Assembly (NCBI RefSeq): GCF_042682745.1
Contig: NZ_JBHUIO010000002.1
Span: 806,001-870,000 of the forward strand
Direction: 5' to 3'
Source of the DNA: Tumebacillus_A lipolyticus
Lineage (GTDB): Bacteria; Bacillota; Bacilli; Tumebacillales; Tumebacillaceae
DNA length: 64,000 nucleotides
Position 1 is the stretch's first letter. Every line of letters begins with the position of its first letter. This document shows positions 8,801 to 17,887 of the stretch, one piece after another. The notes below the pieces were generated by a model, which was not told the DNA's origin, ran no database searches, and worked only from the letters and a program-made list of their open reading frames with translations. The position numbers were made by a program, and so were the translations under genes.

Positions 8801-9676
8801 CTACCTCGCATCAGACTTAGACTTTTTCACAACATAGAGATACTCCAGGCTCCCGAGGTTGGCAGCCGGTTGAATCTCCGCCGTCTGAGTCAGTCCGAGC
8901 TTGTCTTCTTGTACGCTCGCGATCTTGCCGATGTAAAGGTTCGCCGGGAAGATGGTGTAAGCGAGGCCGGATGTGACGACATTCTGGCCCTTCTCAACCT
9001 TCGTATCGAGCGTGATGCCCGTCATCTCGACCAAAATTTTATCCGTATGCGAGAGGTCGTTGGTCGCGCCGCTGACGATGCCGTAGGCGATGTTTTTCTC
9101 GTCGTTGTTCAGCACCTTTGCAGATATCCCCATCCGCTCTTTATCGGTGAGCAATAACACTTTGGAGTGATAGGGCGTCACTTCGTAAACGCGACCGACC
9201 AGACCTTTGTTGGCAGTGATGACAGCCATGTCTTTCTCGACGCCGTCCTTACTCCCCGCGTCGATGGTGATCTCTTTGTTCCAAGAGGAGGGGCTTCGTC
9301 CGACCACATTTGCCGACACCAGTTCGAACTCGCCGGAGATGTCCTTCAGCTGAAAGAGATCCTGTTTTAGTTTTTTGTTCTCTCGCTCCAACACATCGAT
9401 CTGAACGGCCATCGAAGAATGTTCGTTCAGATTGGCTTTGAGCTTGGCGTTCTCCTCGTAGAGCACCTTGATGTTCTTCACATCCTCAAAGAAGTCGGCG
9501 ACATGATGCACCGGTGCGTAGATGATGCCTTGCACCCAGCCGAACGCATCGATGAGGAAAGCTTCCGGCCAAGTGGGTTTCTCCCTCTCCCGCAACGTAA
9601 GTCCTACCAACGCGGCGAGCAAGATGAAACTGGCGAGGAGCGCCATCATTCTCTTGCTTGTAAAAAATCGGGTCAC
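8801..9676 (-). CDS. mreC: Rod shape-determining protein MreC
   Basis: Bitopic cell-shape protein linking MreB to extracellular wall enzymes. The 291 aa protein has an N-terminal membrane anchor (MMALLASFILLAALVGLTL), a coiled coil (about residues 70-110, IDVLERENKKLKQDLFQL), and the beta-barrel MreC core with VVGRSPSSWNKEITIDAGSKDG and NKGLVGRV. The start is a GTG with only a weak upstream site. It lies 39 nt after mreB. Confidence 0.95.
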   Translation of the reverse strand: MTRFFTSKRMMALLASFILLAALVGLTLREREKPTWPEAFLIDAFGWVQGIIYAPVHHVADFFEDVKNIKVLYEENAKLKANLNEHSSMAVQIDVLERENKKLKQDLFQLKDISGEFELVSANVVGRSPSSWNKEITIDAGSKDGVEKDMAVITANKGLVGRVYEVTPYHSKVLLLTDKERMGISAKVLNNDEKNIAYGIVSGATNDLSHTDKILVEMTGITLDTKVEKGQNVVTSGLAYTIFPANLYIGKIASVQEDKLGLTQTAEIQPAANLGSLEYLYVVKKSKSDAR

Positions 9677-9715
9677 CCGTTACCCACATCCTTTGTAACG
9701 CCTAGTTGGGCAGGA

Positions 9716-10750
9716 TTAGCGAACACGCCGCTTTTTGGAGTCGTTGCTCTTGAAGAGATGGCTGTAATCAAGAGACTTGCCCGTACCGATCGCCACGCAA
9801 TCGAGCGGGTTCTCCGCCACGAGCACAGGCATCCCCGTTTCGCGGGAGAGCAGTCGATCGAGGTTGCTCAGGAGCGCACCGCCACCGGTGAGCACAATCC
9901 CGCGATCCATAATGTCGGCAGCCAGTTCGGGCGGCGACTTCTCCAGGGTGATCTTCACCGCTTCTACGATCGAGTTGACCGTATCGGCCAGAGCTTCTGC
10001 AATCTCCGTCGATGTGATGGTCAGCGTCTTCGGCAGGCCGGTGACAAGGTCGCGACCGCGCACGTCGATCGTCTCCTCCTTGTCGGACGGAATAGCAGAG
10101 CCGATCGTCATCTTCAGCTCTTCTGATGTGCGATCCCCGATCATCAGGTTGTACGCCTTTTTGATGTATTGAATGATCGCTTCGTCCATCTCATCGCCTG
10201 CGACGCGAATCGAACGGGAGGTGACGATGCCGCCGAGCGAGATGATCGCAACTTCTGTCGTACCGCCACCGATGTCGACGACCATGCTGCCGGTCGGCTC
10301 GCCAACTGGCAGACCCGCTCCGATCGCAGCTGCCATCGGCTCTTCGATCGTCTGCGGATCGCGTGCGCCCGCCTCGCGAGCCGCATCTTCCACAGCGCGC
10401 TTCTCCACAGCGGTGATTCCAGACGGAACGCAGATGACGACTCGCGGCTGTGAAAAGAACAGACCTTTGTTTTTCGCGGTCGCTTGGCGAATGAAGTGGC
10501 GAAGCATGGTGGCTGTCGTTTCGAAGTCGGCGATCACCCCATCCTTCATCGGGCGCTCGGCGCGAATGTTGCTCGGCGTCCGGCCGATCATCTGTTTCGC
10601 TTCTTCCCCGACCGCTTTGATCTCACCCGTGTCTGTGCGCGTCGCGACAACAGACGGCTCGCGGATGATGATTCCTTTTCCTTTTACATATACGAGGGTA
10701 TTCGCCGTGCCCAGGTCGATACCCATATCTCTTGAGAACCTGTTAAACAT
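9716..10750 (-). CDS. mreB: Rod shape-determining actin homologue MreB
   Basis: ATP-dependent bacterial actin that guides lateral wall synthesis. The 344 aa protein shows the phosphate-1 loop GIDLGTANTLVYVKGKG, the phosphate-2 region MVVDIGGGTTEVAIISLGG and the adenosine motif GIVLTGGGALL. The ATG has AAGGAG 8 nt upstream. A TATAAT at 10804-10809 (minus strand) may be the -10 of a promoter; I see no good -35 for it. It heads the mreB-mreC-mreD-PBP-minC-minD series. Confidence 0.98.
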   Translation of the reverse strand: MFNRFSRDMGIDLGTANTLVYVKGKGIIIREPSVVATRTDTGEIKAVGEEAKQMIGRTPSNIRAERPMKDGVIADFETTATMLRHFIRQATAKNKGLFFSQPRVVICVPSGITAVEKRAVEDAAREAGARDPQTIEEPMAAAIGAGLPVGEPTGSMVVDIGGGTTEVAIISLGGIVTSRSIRVAGDEMDEAIIQYIKKAYNLMIGDRTSEELKMTIGSAIPSDKEETIDVRGRDLVTGLPKTLTITSTEIAEALADTVNSIVEAVKITLEKSPPELAADIMDRGIVLTGGGALLSNLDRLLSRETGMPVLVAENPLDCVAIGTGKSLDYSHLFKSNDSKKRRVR

Positions 10751-10835
10751 TTTGATTACTCCTTCCCGCTACCTGAGAGGGCAAGTTATGTGAAAAACCG
10801 ATTATTATACAGCATGCAAAACGGCAGTGCTCAGC

Positions 10836-11540
10836 TCAGAGCCAGCCCTTTTCTTGCATGCTTATGTAGCAATTTTCGCCGATGATGATGTGATCGAGCA
10901 ACTCGATCCCCAAAATCTGTCCGGCTTCCACCAGACGTCTGGTCACTTTGACATCGTCAATACTGGGCGTCGGGTCACCGCTTGGGTGGTTGTGCAGGCA
11001 GATGATCGAAGCGGCACTGCGCTTCAGTGCGGTCTTGAAGATTTCGCGCGGATGAGCAATTGAGGAGTTCAGAGAGCCGATCGACACGATCTCCTCCCCG
11101 ATCAAGCGATTTTTCGTGTCGAGATGAAGCACCACGAAATGCTCTTTCAGGTGGAAACGCAGACGATCCATCATGTAGTCGGCCGCATCTGCGGGCGATT
11201 CGAACGTCGGTCGCGATTCAGCTCTTACACGCACGACCCGACGCCCGATCTCGATCGCCGCCTTCAGCTCGGTCGCTTTGGCAGGACCGATCCCCGGCAA
11301 GGCGGTCAACTCATTCAGATCTGCGTCGATCAGATTGCGGATGCCGCCAAGGCGCTTTAAGATCTGTTCAGCCAGATCGACGGCCGAACAGCCGCGGGAG
11401 CCAGTGCGGAGCAAAATTGCGAGCAGCTCCGCATTGCTGAGCGAATCTGCGCCATGGAGCATCATGCGTTCACGAGGACGGTCTTCCTTGGGTATCTCGC
11501 GCACCAACACCGGCCGATGAGCATGCACCATAGCGCTCAT
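10836..11540 (-). CDS. radC: RadC family (JAB/MPN) protein
   Basis: Conserved bacterial protein named for DNA repair, although its true activity is unsettled in the literature. It has an N-terminal helix-hairpin-helix-like region (LTALPGIGPAKATELKAAIEIG) and a C-terminal JAMM-type metalloprotease fold with HNHPSGDPTPSIDD, the conserved zinc motif. A GTG at 11549 overlaps the maf stop (GTGA), but the ATG at 11540 has AGGTGA at proper spacing and is preferred; this gives 234 aa. The maf-radC-mreB order is that of Bacillus. Confidence 0.93.
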   Translation of the reverse strand: MSAMVHAHRPVLVREIPKEDRPRERMMLHGADSLSNAELLAILLRTGSRGCSAVDLAEQILKRLGGIRNLIDADLNELTALPGIGPAKATELKAAIEIGRRVVRVRAESRPTFESPADAADYMMDRLRFHLKEHFVVLHLDTKNRLIGEEIVSIGSLNSSIAHPREIFKTALKRSAASIICLHNHPSGDPTPSIDDVKVTRRLVEAGQILGIELLDHIIIGENCYISMQEKGWL

Positions 11541-11545
11541 GCTCG

Positions 11546-12145
11546 TCACCTGCCCTGTGGCGTTGCGAAGATCTGATACCCGAATTCGATTAAATGATCC
11601 GCTACCAACGAGACCGGCAGTCCTACCACATTAAAGTAGTCGCCATGAATCTCGGGGATGAACGTGGCAGCCGCACCTTGAATGCCATAGGCGCCCGCCT
11701 TGTCCATCGGGTCACCCGTAGCGACATAGCGTGCAATCAGCTCAGGGGACAGTTCCTTCATGCATACCTCGGTGCCGCGCACGTCCAGCGCTTCGCGCCC
11801 GCCGCCCGCTTCCACAAAGGCAACCCCTGTATACACCATATGCGCTCGTCCAGACAACTTGGACAGCATTCGTTTCGCATCTTCCTCATCGACCGGCTTG
11901 CCGAGGATCAGCCCATCGCACACGACGATCGTATCCGCACCGATGACAAGCCCGTGAGATAAAGAATTCGCAACTGCTTTCGCTTTTCTGTACGCCAATG
12001 CTTGCACGACCTCTCGCGGGTCGATACCCGGTTCGATCGTTTCATCCACATCGCTTACGATCACTTCAAATGACAATCCCAGACCCGCCAGAAGCTCTTT
12101 CCTCCGCGGAGATCCGGATGCCAGCACCAATCGCTTTTCTTGCAT
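11546..12145 (-). CDS. maf: Maf family nucleotide pyrophosphatase
   Basis: House-cleaning pyrophosphatase that hydrolyses dTTP/UTP and modified pyrimidine nucleotides, giving 199 aa from the chosen start. Diagnostic motifs are LASGSPRRKELL at the N-terminus, DETIEPG, and GADTIVVCDG. Upstream in-frame TTG and ATG codons exist (12178, 12163), but GGAGG lies 11 nt before the ATG at 12145 and the family normally begins just before the ASxSPRR motif. Its last bases border or overlap the radC start region, indicating coupled translation. Confidence 0.94.
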   Translation of the reverse strand: MQEKRLVLASGSPRRKELLAGLGLSFEVIVSDVDETIEPGIDPREVVQALAYRKAKAVANSLSHGLVIGADTIVVCDGLILGKPVDEEDAKRMLSKLSGRAHMVYTGVAFVEAGGGREALDVRGTEVCMKELSPELIARYVATGDPMDKAGAYGIQGAAATFIPEIHGDYFNVVGLPVSLVADHLIEFGYQIFATPQGR

Positions 12146-12253
12146 AGCGGCCTTCGCCTCCATGTTTTGTTTTCCCAAGCACGACTTGAAAGATCGTTTC
12201 TGACAACTCTGGAGTTATAGTCTGCCCTGGAAAAGAAAAGCTATGTCCATGCT

Positions 12254-12282
12254 AATATACTCTTTATCTTGTTGACTGTCCA
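12254..12282 (-). promoter_or_regulatory. maf-radC promoter
   Basis: Minus strand TGGACA (12277-12282), 17 nt spacer, TATATT (12254-12259). Its distance to the maf start is about 100 nt. It lies in the 220 nt intergenic region after the aspA terminator. Confidence 0.65.
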
Positions 12283-12329
12283 GAACAGAACACGACCAGA
12301 ACTTGGTACCAGTTTGACAAAAACATAAG

Positions 12330-12354
12330 AAAAACCCGCCTCTTCAGGCGGATC
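12330..12354 (-). terminator. Intrinsic terminator after aspA
   Basis: Minus-strand CCGCCTGAAGAGGCGG hairpin followed by GTTTTTC, located 15 nt beyond the aspA stop. Confidence 0.92.
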
Positions 12355-12368
12355 TTTCTGATCTACTA

Positions 12369-13790
<1,422 letters not shown>

Positions 13791-13826
13791 GATGGGCAAC
13801 TCCTTTTATGATCCTAGCTTTTCCTC

Positions 13827-13854
13827 ATCGTACCATACTTTAGTTTTTTATCAA
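13827..13854 (-). promoter_or_regulatory. Candidate aspA promoter
   Basis: Minus strand TTGATA (13849-13854), 16 nt spacer, TACGAT (13827-13832), about 30 nt before the aspA start. Confidence 0.55.
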
Positions 13855-14730
13855 TTAGAGTTCATCATAACTTTTCTTGATCACTTGACCGATAAAGCCC
13901 AGCTTGCTGTTGAGACTTAGGTAGTTGGTCTTCTGCTTGCCGGTCAGACCGACTTCGACGGTGAGCACAGTCAACCCTTGCTCTCGCTTCAAGGCGGTCA
14001 GTTCTTTCATTCGATTTTGGCTCCACCGATCCTTATTGACCACCTGCGGATCGAAATCCTCCCAGAGGATTGCGTCGAGGTAGGGAGCGGTACGGTCCTT
14101 CAGCTCGGTCAGCCCCCAGTTCTGAACGATCGTCCGCTCTGGGTAGCGGTCGCGCAGAGCTGCCACGAACGCCACCGCTCCGTCGCGCTGACGATCCGAA
14201 ATGTCGGCCGGCCAGATCTGGTCATCCACATTGCCCATCGTATCGAGGAAGACACCGTGCAACCCTTTCTCCGCGATGTGCGCCGCATAGTCTTTCATCA
14301 GCAGTTCTCGATAGTGGTTGCTGTTGATGTCCATCGACCAGCTTTTCCACTCGGTGCGAAAATCGCGCGCTCCCGCAACCTTCAAATAATCTGCATCTGT
14401 CGCGCTTTTGAGCAGCTCAGCATCCTGATACTGTTCCAGCACGCTCAGGTATCCGATGACCTTGATCCCTTTTTGCTTCAGCACATCCACCTGCTCCTTC
14501 GTCCAGAGGCGGGGCTCGATCACGACCAGATCGTAGGCGGATAGCTTCTCCAGAGCGGCAGGCTTGGGCGTTCCATAAAAAATAGTATACGATTCGATGC
14601 TCGAAAGTGAGCTTGGCTTATGTACATCAACCTGAGCGGTCGCCGCACAGGCGACATTTGTCGCAGCAAAGCCCGTCACCAGCGTGACGGAGAGACAAAG
14701 GTACGAGAGGTTGCGCATCATGCTGTTCAT
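13855..14730 (-). CDS. Secreted GH114-like endo-alpha-1,4-polygalactosaminidase family protein
   Basis: Predicted exported glycoside hydrolase with a TIM-barrel fold of the TM1410/GH114 type; characterised relatives cut galactosamine-rich exopolysaccharide. The ATG at 14730 gives 291 aa with a signal peptide (MNSMMRNLSYLCLSVTLVTG, Ala-rich cleavage region AATNVACAATA). Family signatures follow: FYGTPKPAALEKLSAYDLVVIEP, KVIGYLSVLE, WSMDINSNHYRELL, GVFLDTMGNVD and the late ILWEDFDP. The acidic residues in FLDTMG and LWEDF are candidates for catalysis. The gene lies behind a c-di-GMP-I riboswitch and its own promoter. The substrate is not proven; the fold and export are well supported. Confidence 0.8.
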   Translation of the reverse strand: MNSMMRNLSYLCLSVTLVTGFAATNVACAATAQVDVHKPSSLSSIESYTIFYGTPKPAALEKLSAYDLVVIEPRLWTKEQVDVLKQKGIKVIGYLSVLEQYQDAELLKSATDADYLKVAGARDFRTEWKSWSMDINSNHYRELLMKDYAAHIAEKGLHGVFLDTMGNVDDQIWPADISDRQRDGAVAFVAALRDRYPERTIVQNWGLTELKDRTAPYLDAILWEDFDPQVVNKDRWSQNRMKELTALKREQGLTVLTVEVGLTGKQKTNYLSLNSKLGFIGQVIKKSYDEL

Positions 14731-14756
14731 CAGTTCTACACCCCTTGCTAGTAAAT

Positions 14757-14785
14757 AACGCCCTCTCCAGAAAGAAAAGGGCGTT
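14757..14785 (-). terminator. Expression-platform hairpin of the c-di-GMP riboswitch
   Basis: Minus-strand AACGCCCT...AGGGCGTT hairpin with ATTTACT downstream, between the aptamer and the GH114 start. The U-tract is poor, so it may be a weak terminator or may act on translation, because its CCCTT could otherwise pair with the AAGGGG ribosome binding site near 14740. Confidence 0.5.
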
Positions 14786-14846
14786 TCCATCATCCTGTAC
14801 CGAAACGATCGCCAGCAACAGAGTGTGACAGAATAAGGTCTGCCCC

Positions 14847-14940
14847 TGCAACCTGGCGATCTTTGACGAACAATCGTCCGAAGACCCATGGCTTTGCGTC
14901 CTTGCCTTTCGACAAGTTTGCCCTTTACCGTGTGAGGTTA
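14847..14940 (-). ncRNA. Cyclic di-GMP-I (GEMM) riboswitch
   Basis: Transcript-sense sequence carries the GEMM core in order: TAACCT (P1 5' side), AAAGGGCAAAC, a GAAA tetraloop (TGTCGAAAGGCA), GGACGCAAAGCC, a variable P3 arm (GGTCTT...AAGATC) and CGCCAGGTTGC (P1 3' side). These are the conserved ligand-binding and tetraloop-receptor segments of class I c-di-GMP aptamers. The promoter places +1 at about the first aptamer base. Downstream, CTGGCGATC (14807-14815) is perfectly complementary to GATCGCCAG (14853-14861) inside the aptamer, giving a competing 9-bp helix. Confidence 0.92.
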
Positions 14941-14945
14941 CCCCT

Positions 14946-14974
14946 ATTGTAATGGGGGGCTGACGCTTTGTCTA
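14946..14974 (-). promoter_or_regulatory. Promoter of the riboswitch-GH114 unit
   Basis: Minus strand TAGACA (14969-14974), 17 nt, TACAAT (14946-14951); each hexamer matches 5 of 6 consensus bases. The -35 overlaps the stop codon of the upstream SpoIIB-like gene. Confidence 0.8.
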
Positions 14975-15853
14975 CACGCTTTTCAGCAATTTGGAGACGA
15001 GCGATTCATAGCCGAGATAAAAGGCGGTCACTTTGACTTGCACAGCAAACATACCCGTTTCCGCTTTCAGCGCATCGATCGCTTCTGCCAGCGAGCGATG
15101 CATGTTTTCCAAGATCGCCTTCTCCTCGCCGCGCTTCCCTTTGTCGAGGATGTTCAAGACGTTTTTCCGCTCCGCCTCAAGTTTGCTGAACGCTTCTTGG
15201 ATCGAGCTTTTCTGCTCAGCATTTATTGAAGGAAGTACGGAGAGCTGCATCGCACTCGTCGCCACTTGCAGCTCCTGCTTCAGCCCCTCGGTGACCGCTT
15301 TGGCGCCCGCCTCCCCCACGCCGATCATGCGACCGGAGCGAGCAGGGATGAGAAACTCTTTCGCATAGTGTTGAATCTCCAGCTTTTTCAGCTCCGCTTC
15401 TAGCGGCTGCGCAGCCGCCTTGTCTGCGGTGACAGCGGTGAACACTTGAAACGGGTCCTCGCCGCGGACGACAGTACCAACTCCTTTGTCGGCGACAGCA
15501 GCTTGAAGTGCTTCCGCGCGGGCACGCTCCTTGAAAACGCCGATCTGCATGGCGAATAGCGAAACGCCAGGAAGCTCTGCCTCGGCGCTCACCAGCTCCT
15601 GCTCACCGCTCTCGGCCGCCGGAGAATTGGCCGAGACGATCGACGCTGACGGTTGAACTTTAAACAAAAACAGCAAGCAGACTCCGAGCAAGGTTCCGGT
15701 CAGCGCTGCGAGCAGGAAGGGAAACACGATTTTCTCCTTGCCGAAGACGCCGCTTGACGCGCCGCTCTGTAAGCGAGACGGCAACCTCCTCGTCAACTGA
15801 GAGGTGCCAGAGTTTTTGTGATCGATGTTGCCAGCGTTCTGAGGTTTCTCCAC
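14972..15853 (-). CDS. spoIIB: SpoIIB-like SPOR-domain membrane protein
   Basis: Likely homologue of SpoIIB, which localises to the sporulation septum and aids septal wall thinning at engulfment. The 293 aa protein has a cytoplasmic N-terminus, one membrane helix (VFPFLLAALTGTLLGVCLLF, about residues 44-64), and a SPOR peptidoglycan-binding domain (LFAMQIGVFKERARAEALQA through the repeat ending HYAKEF). A C-terminal helical region rich in Glu and Lys follows. Position between comC and maf is that of Bacillus spoIIB; sequence identity with it is expected to be low. GTG codons at 15862, 15859 and 15853 are all possible starts; 15853 has AGGAG at 9 nt. Confidence 0.75.
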   Translation of the reverse strand: MEKPQNAGNIDHKNSGTSQLTRRLPSRLQSGASSGVFGKEKIVFPFLLAALTGTLLGVCLLFLFKVQPSASIVSANSPAAESGEQELVSAEAELPGVSLFAMQIGVFKERARAEALQAAVADKGVGTVVRGEDPFQVFTAVTADKAAAQPLEAELKKLEIQHYAKEFLIPARSGRMIGVGEAGAKAVTEGLKQELQVATSAMQLSVLPSINAEQKSSIQEAFSKLEAERKNVLNILDKGKRGEEKAILENMHRSLAEAIDALKAETGMFAVQVKVTAFYLGYESLVSKLLKSV

Positions 15854-15876
15854 GCACACCACTCCTCTTCATTCGA

Positions 15877-15898
15877 GGGAACCTCTGCAGAGGTTCCC
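15877..15898. repeat. 22-bp perfect palindrome upstream of the SpoIIB-like gene
   Basis: GGGAACCTCTG followed directly by its exact complement, about 10 bp upstream of the ribosome binding site. There is no T-run, so it is not a terminator. It may be an operator or an mRNA 5' hairpin. Confidence 0.7.
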
Positions 15899-15960
15899 GT
15901 CTACTTGATAGAGTCTATGAAGAGCTGTGGTAGGCTATGACAAACGATAGAGCAAAAAAT

Positions 15961-15999
15961 AAAAAAGACACCGATTGGCGTGAAACCAATCGGTGTCTT
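15961..15999 (-). terminator. Intrinsic terminator after the YabE-like gene
   Basis: Minus-strand GACACCGATTGG / CCAATCGGTGTC hairpin (7-nt loop) followed by a run of six T. Confidence 0.92.
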
Positions 16000-16022
16000 C
16001 GTACGTCTTTATTGATAGAAGA

Positions 16023-17003
16023 TTAATTCAGGATGTGCACTTTGACCGACCGAACTCCAAATTGAAGCGCCTGTTCGCGAGTATCAAAATGAATGTCGAT
16101 GCGATTGCCAACGATCGCTCCTCCGACATCGCTTGCCACCCCATAGCCATACCCCTCGATATACAATTTCGTTCCGAGCGGAATCACTCTAGGATCGACA
16201 GCGATCGTCCCTCTGCCTGCCACCGAGCCGGTTGCAGTCCGTGAGCCAGGCATCGAGTATGCCGAAGCAGCCATCATCATCACGCGCGTACCTGTCAAGT
16301 TTTCCCCGCCACGGCTCGCCACCACGACCGGACGCTGTTGCGTCCCGTAGACGACCACCTGGTTGACCGGTTCGCTGACGACTGCACGCTCTTTTGAACG
16401 ATCGACTTCTTTGCCATTTTCGATCACAATTTTCGTCGTGATCGTGGCTTTCCCTTCCACACCGGATGTCAGCACTTTCTCAGTGCCCGTGTACAAGTTG
16501 GCATCTGGCTGGCGTTCGGTCTGAAAAGGTATAGATTCTTCTGCGACTTGCACTTCTTCAGATCTGCGGATAATCGAAAGCTTTTGTCCGTTTTCAATCG
16601 AGGTTTTCAGTTCCAAGTTGGTCTTATCGCTTGCGCTCAATTCGATGCCGAGCTCTTTGATCAGCTCTTCGATCGTGCCGGCTTGCGTCTTTACTTGGAT
16701 CGCTTCTTTGGTGCCGTCAAGCACCTCTACTGACTTTGCATGCTTTACTGTGATCGTAGTCCCATCTGCAAGTGCGTCTGTTATTGCTGGTTGCACCAAG
16801 TCTCCTGTTCCGATCAAAACACCCTGATCGTTCAACAGTTCTCCTACCGTTCCCACGCGGAACCCGGAGATTTCCTGCTTCTGTCCGTCCACTTCCAAGT
16901 CGATTGTCTTGTAAGTAGCGGATGCTGTTGCCGCACCTCCCAAAAGCAGTGCAACAGCTGCTGCAGATAAGCAGTAGACAGACTTTCGGTTGACCTTTAG
17001 CAC
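16023..17003 (-). CDS. YabE/Rpf-like cell-wall protein (DUF348-DUF348-G5-3D)
   Basis: Secreted or surface cell-wall-active protein related to Bacillus YabE and functionally to resuscitation-promoting factors. The 326 aa product has a signal sequence (SVYCLSAAAVALLLGGAATASA), two DUF348 repeats (about residues 32-135), a G5 domain (residues 150-225, KVLTSGVEGKATITTKIVIENGKEV), and a C-terminal 3D domain (MMMAASAYSMPG, GTIAVDPRVIPLGTKLYIEGYG, DVGGAIVGNRIDIHF). The 3D domain carries the three Asp residues after which it is named and resembles lytic transglycosylases. The start is a GTG after AGAGGTGG. It has a strong promoter and its own terminator. Confidence 0.88.
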   Translation of the reverse strand: MLKVNRKSVYCLSAAAVALLLGGAATASATYKTIDLEVDGQKQEISGFRVGTVGELLNDQGVLIGTGDLVQPAITDALADGTTITVKHAKSVEVLDGTKEAIQVKTQAGTIEELIKELGIELSASDKTNLELKTSIENGQKLSIIRRSEEVQVAEESIPFQTERQPDANLYTGTEKVLTSGVEGKATITTKIVIENGKEVDRSKERAVVSEPVNQVVVYGTQQRPVVVASRGGENLTGTRVMMMAASAYSMPGSRTATGSVAGRGTIAVDPRVIPLGTKLYIEGYGYGVASDVGGAIVGNRIDIHFDTREQALQFGVRSVKVHILN

Positions 17004-17076
17004 TCAACCACCTCTTTTTTTGTAATTTCCCGACTGGAAACTACCCCCATTTACCTAGCGGACAAGAACTGGATAC

Positions 17077-17105
17077 AGTATACCTTGCACTTTCATTTCT
17101 GACAA
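17077..17105 (-). promoter_or_regulatory. Promoter of the YabE-like gene
   Basis: Minus strand TTGTCA (17100-17105), 17 nt, TATACT (17077-17082), about 75 nt before the GTG start. The rest of the roughly 235 nt gap to the prepilin peptidase gene shows no other feature I can support. Confidence 0.75.
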
Positions 17106-17238
17106 TGGGTGCAAATGGAAATGACAGAATTCTTTCTTCACAGAAAAATTCGACAGCTTTTACATGTTTCTCCCTGAGAATATGCGCAAGCTCGCACGAC
17201 GAGAACCTACAATCGATCGCTTGTGCCGTTTCAAAGAC

Positions 17239-17850
17239 CTACGATACAGCTTGAACATACTGCAAAACGAGCTCCTCGCCACCGCCCCAGGCGCTCAGCG
17301 TTCCGAGCAGGATGAACGGCCCGAACGGTATTTGTTGACGAGGCTTGATCACCCCGCTCCATCTGAGCGGCAACCCGATCAGCGATCCCCACAGACAGGC
17401 GAAAAAGAGGACGAGCAGCACGCCTGGGATGCCCAACACCATGCCGATCACCGCAAACAGCTTGATATCTCCCCCACCCATCCCGTTTGCGATCAGCCCG
17501 AGCAGAGTGACGATCAGCCCTCCGCAGATAAAACCGAGCGGATATTGCCACCACGGTTCTGGATGGATGAACAGGCGCATGCTGAACAGGATCAAGCTTC
17601 CCGGGTACAAGATGCGATTCGGAATCGTCATCGAGCGCAAGTCGGTGATCGTCAAGATCAACAGCAGGCCGCACAAACTGCAGCGGACGATCGCATCTCC
17701 GCTGACTCCAACCGCCAAGAGCAGCAGCGGCAACAGCGCGACCGCGAAGAGCAAGCAGAGCGATTCGCCTATGCGAGTACCCGCTTTGCGCTCTCGTTTC
17801 AACCTCGTCCCCTTGCGAACACCTTCTCGTGTAGGTTCTGATGCTCCCAT
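17239..17850 (-). CDS. comC: Prepilin peptidase (A24), short form without methyltransferase domain
   Basis: Aspartic membrane protease that processes type IV prepilin-like proteins, such as competence pseudopilins. The two catalytic Asp residues are present: D70 in ITDLRSMTIPN and D128 in the GxGD-type motif GMGGGDIKLF. The 203 aa protein has five to six membrane segments. It lacks the N-terminal cytoplasmic domain with CxxC pairs found in bifunctional PilD/ComC, having instead a short basic leader (residues 8-25), so it is expected to cleave but not N-methylate. Position after folC and pilT and before the SpoIIB-like gene matches Bacillus comC. Confidence 0.85.
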   Translation of the reverse strand: MGASEPTREGVRKGTRLKRERKAGTRIGESLCLLFAVALLPLLLLAVGVSGDAIVRCSLCGLLLILTITDLRSMTIPNRILYPGSLILFSMRLFIHPEPWWQYPLGFICGGLIVTLLGLIANGMGGGDIKLFAVIGMVLGIPGVLLVLFFACLWGSLIGLPLRWSGVIKPRQQIPFGPFILLGTLSAWGGGEELVLQYVQAVS

Positions 17851-17887
17851 CTCTTCCTCCCCTTTCTCTGCTGGCGAACCTCTCGGT

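Noticed and set aside
17004..17238. A riboswitch before the YabE-like gene, as c-di-AMP RNAs often precede related proteins
   Set aside because: The leader is about 70 nt and lacks the CTAACCTCG-type ydaO core; only a promoter is supported.
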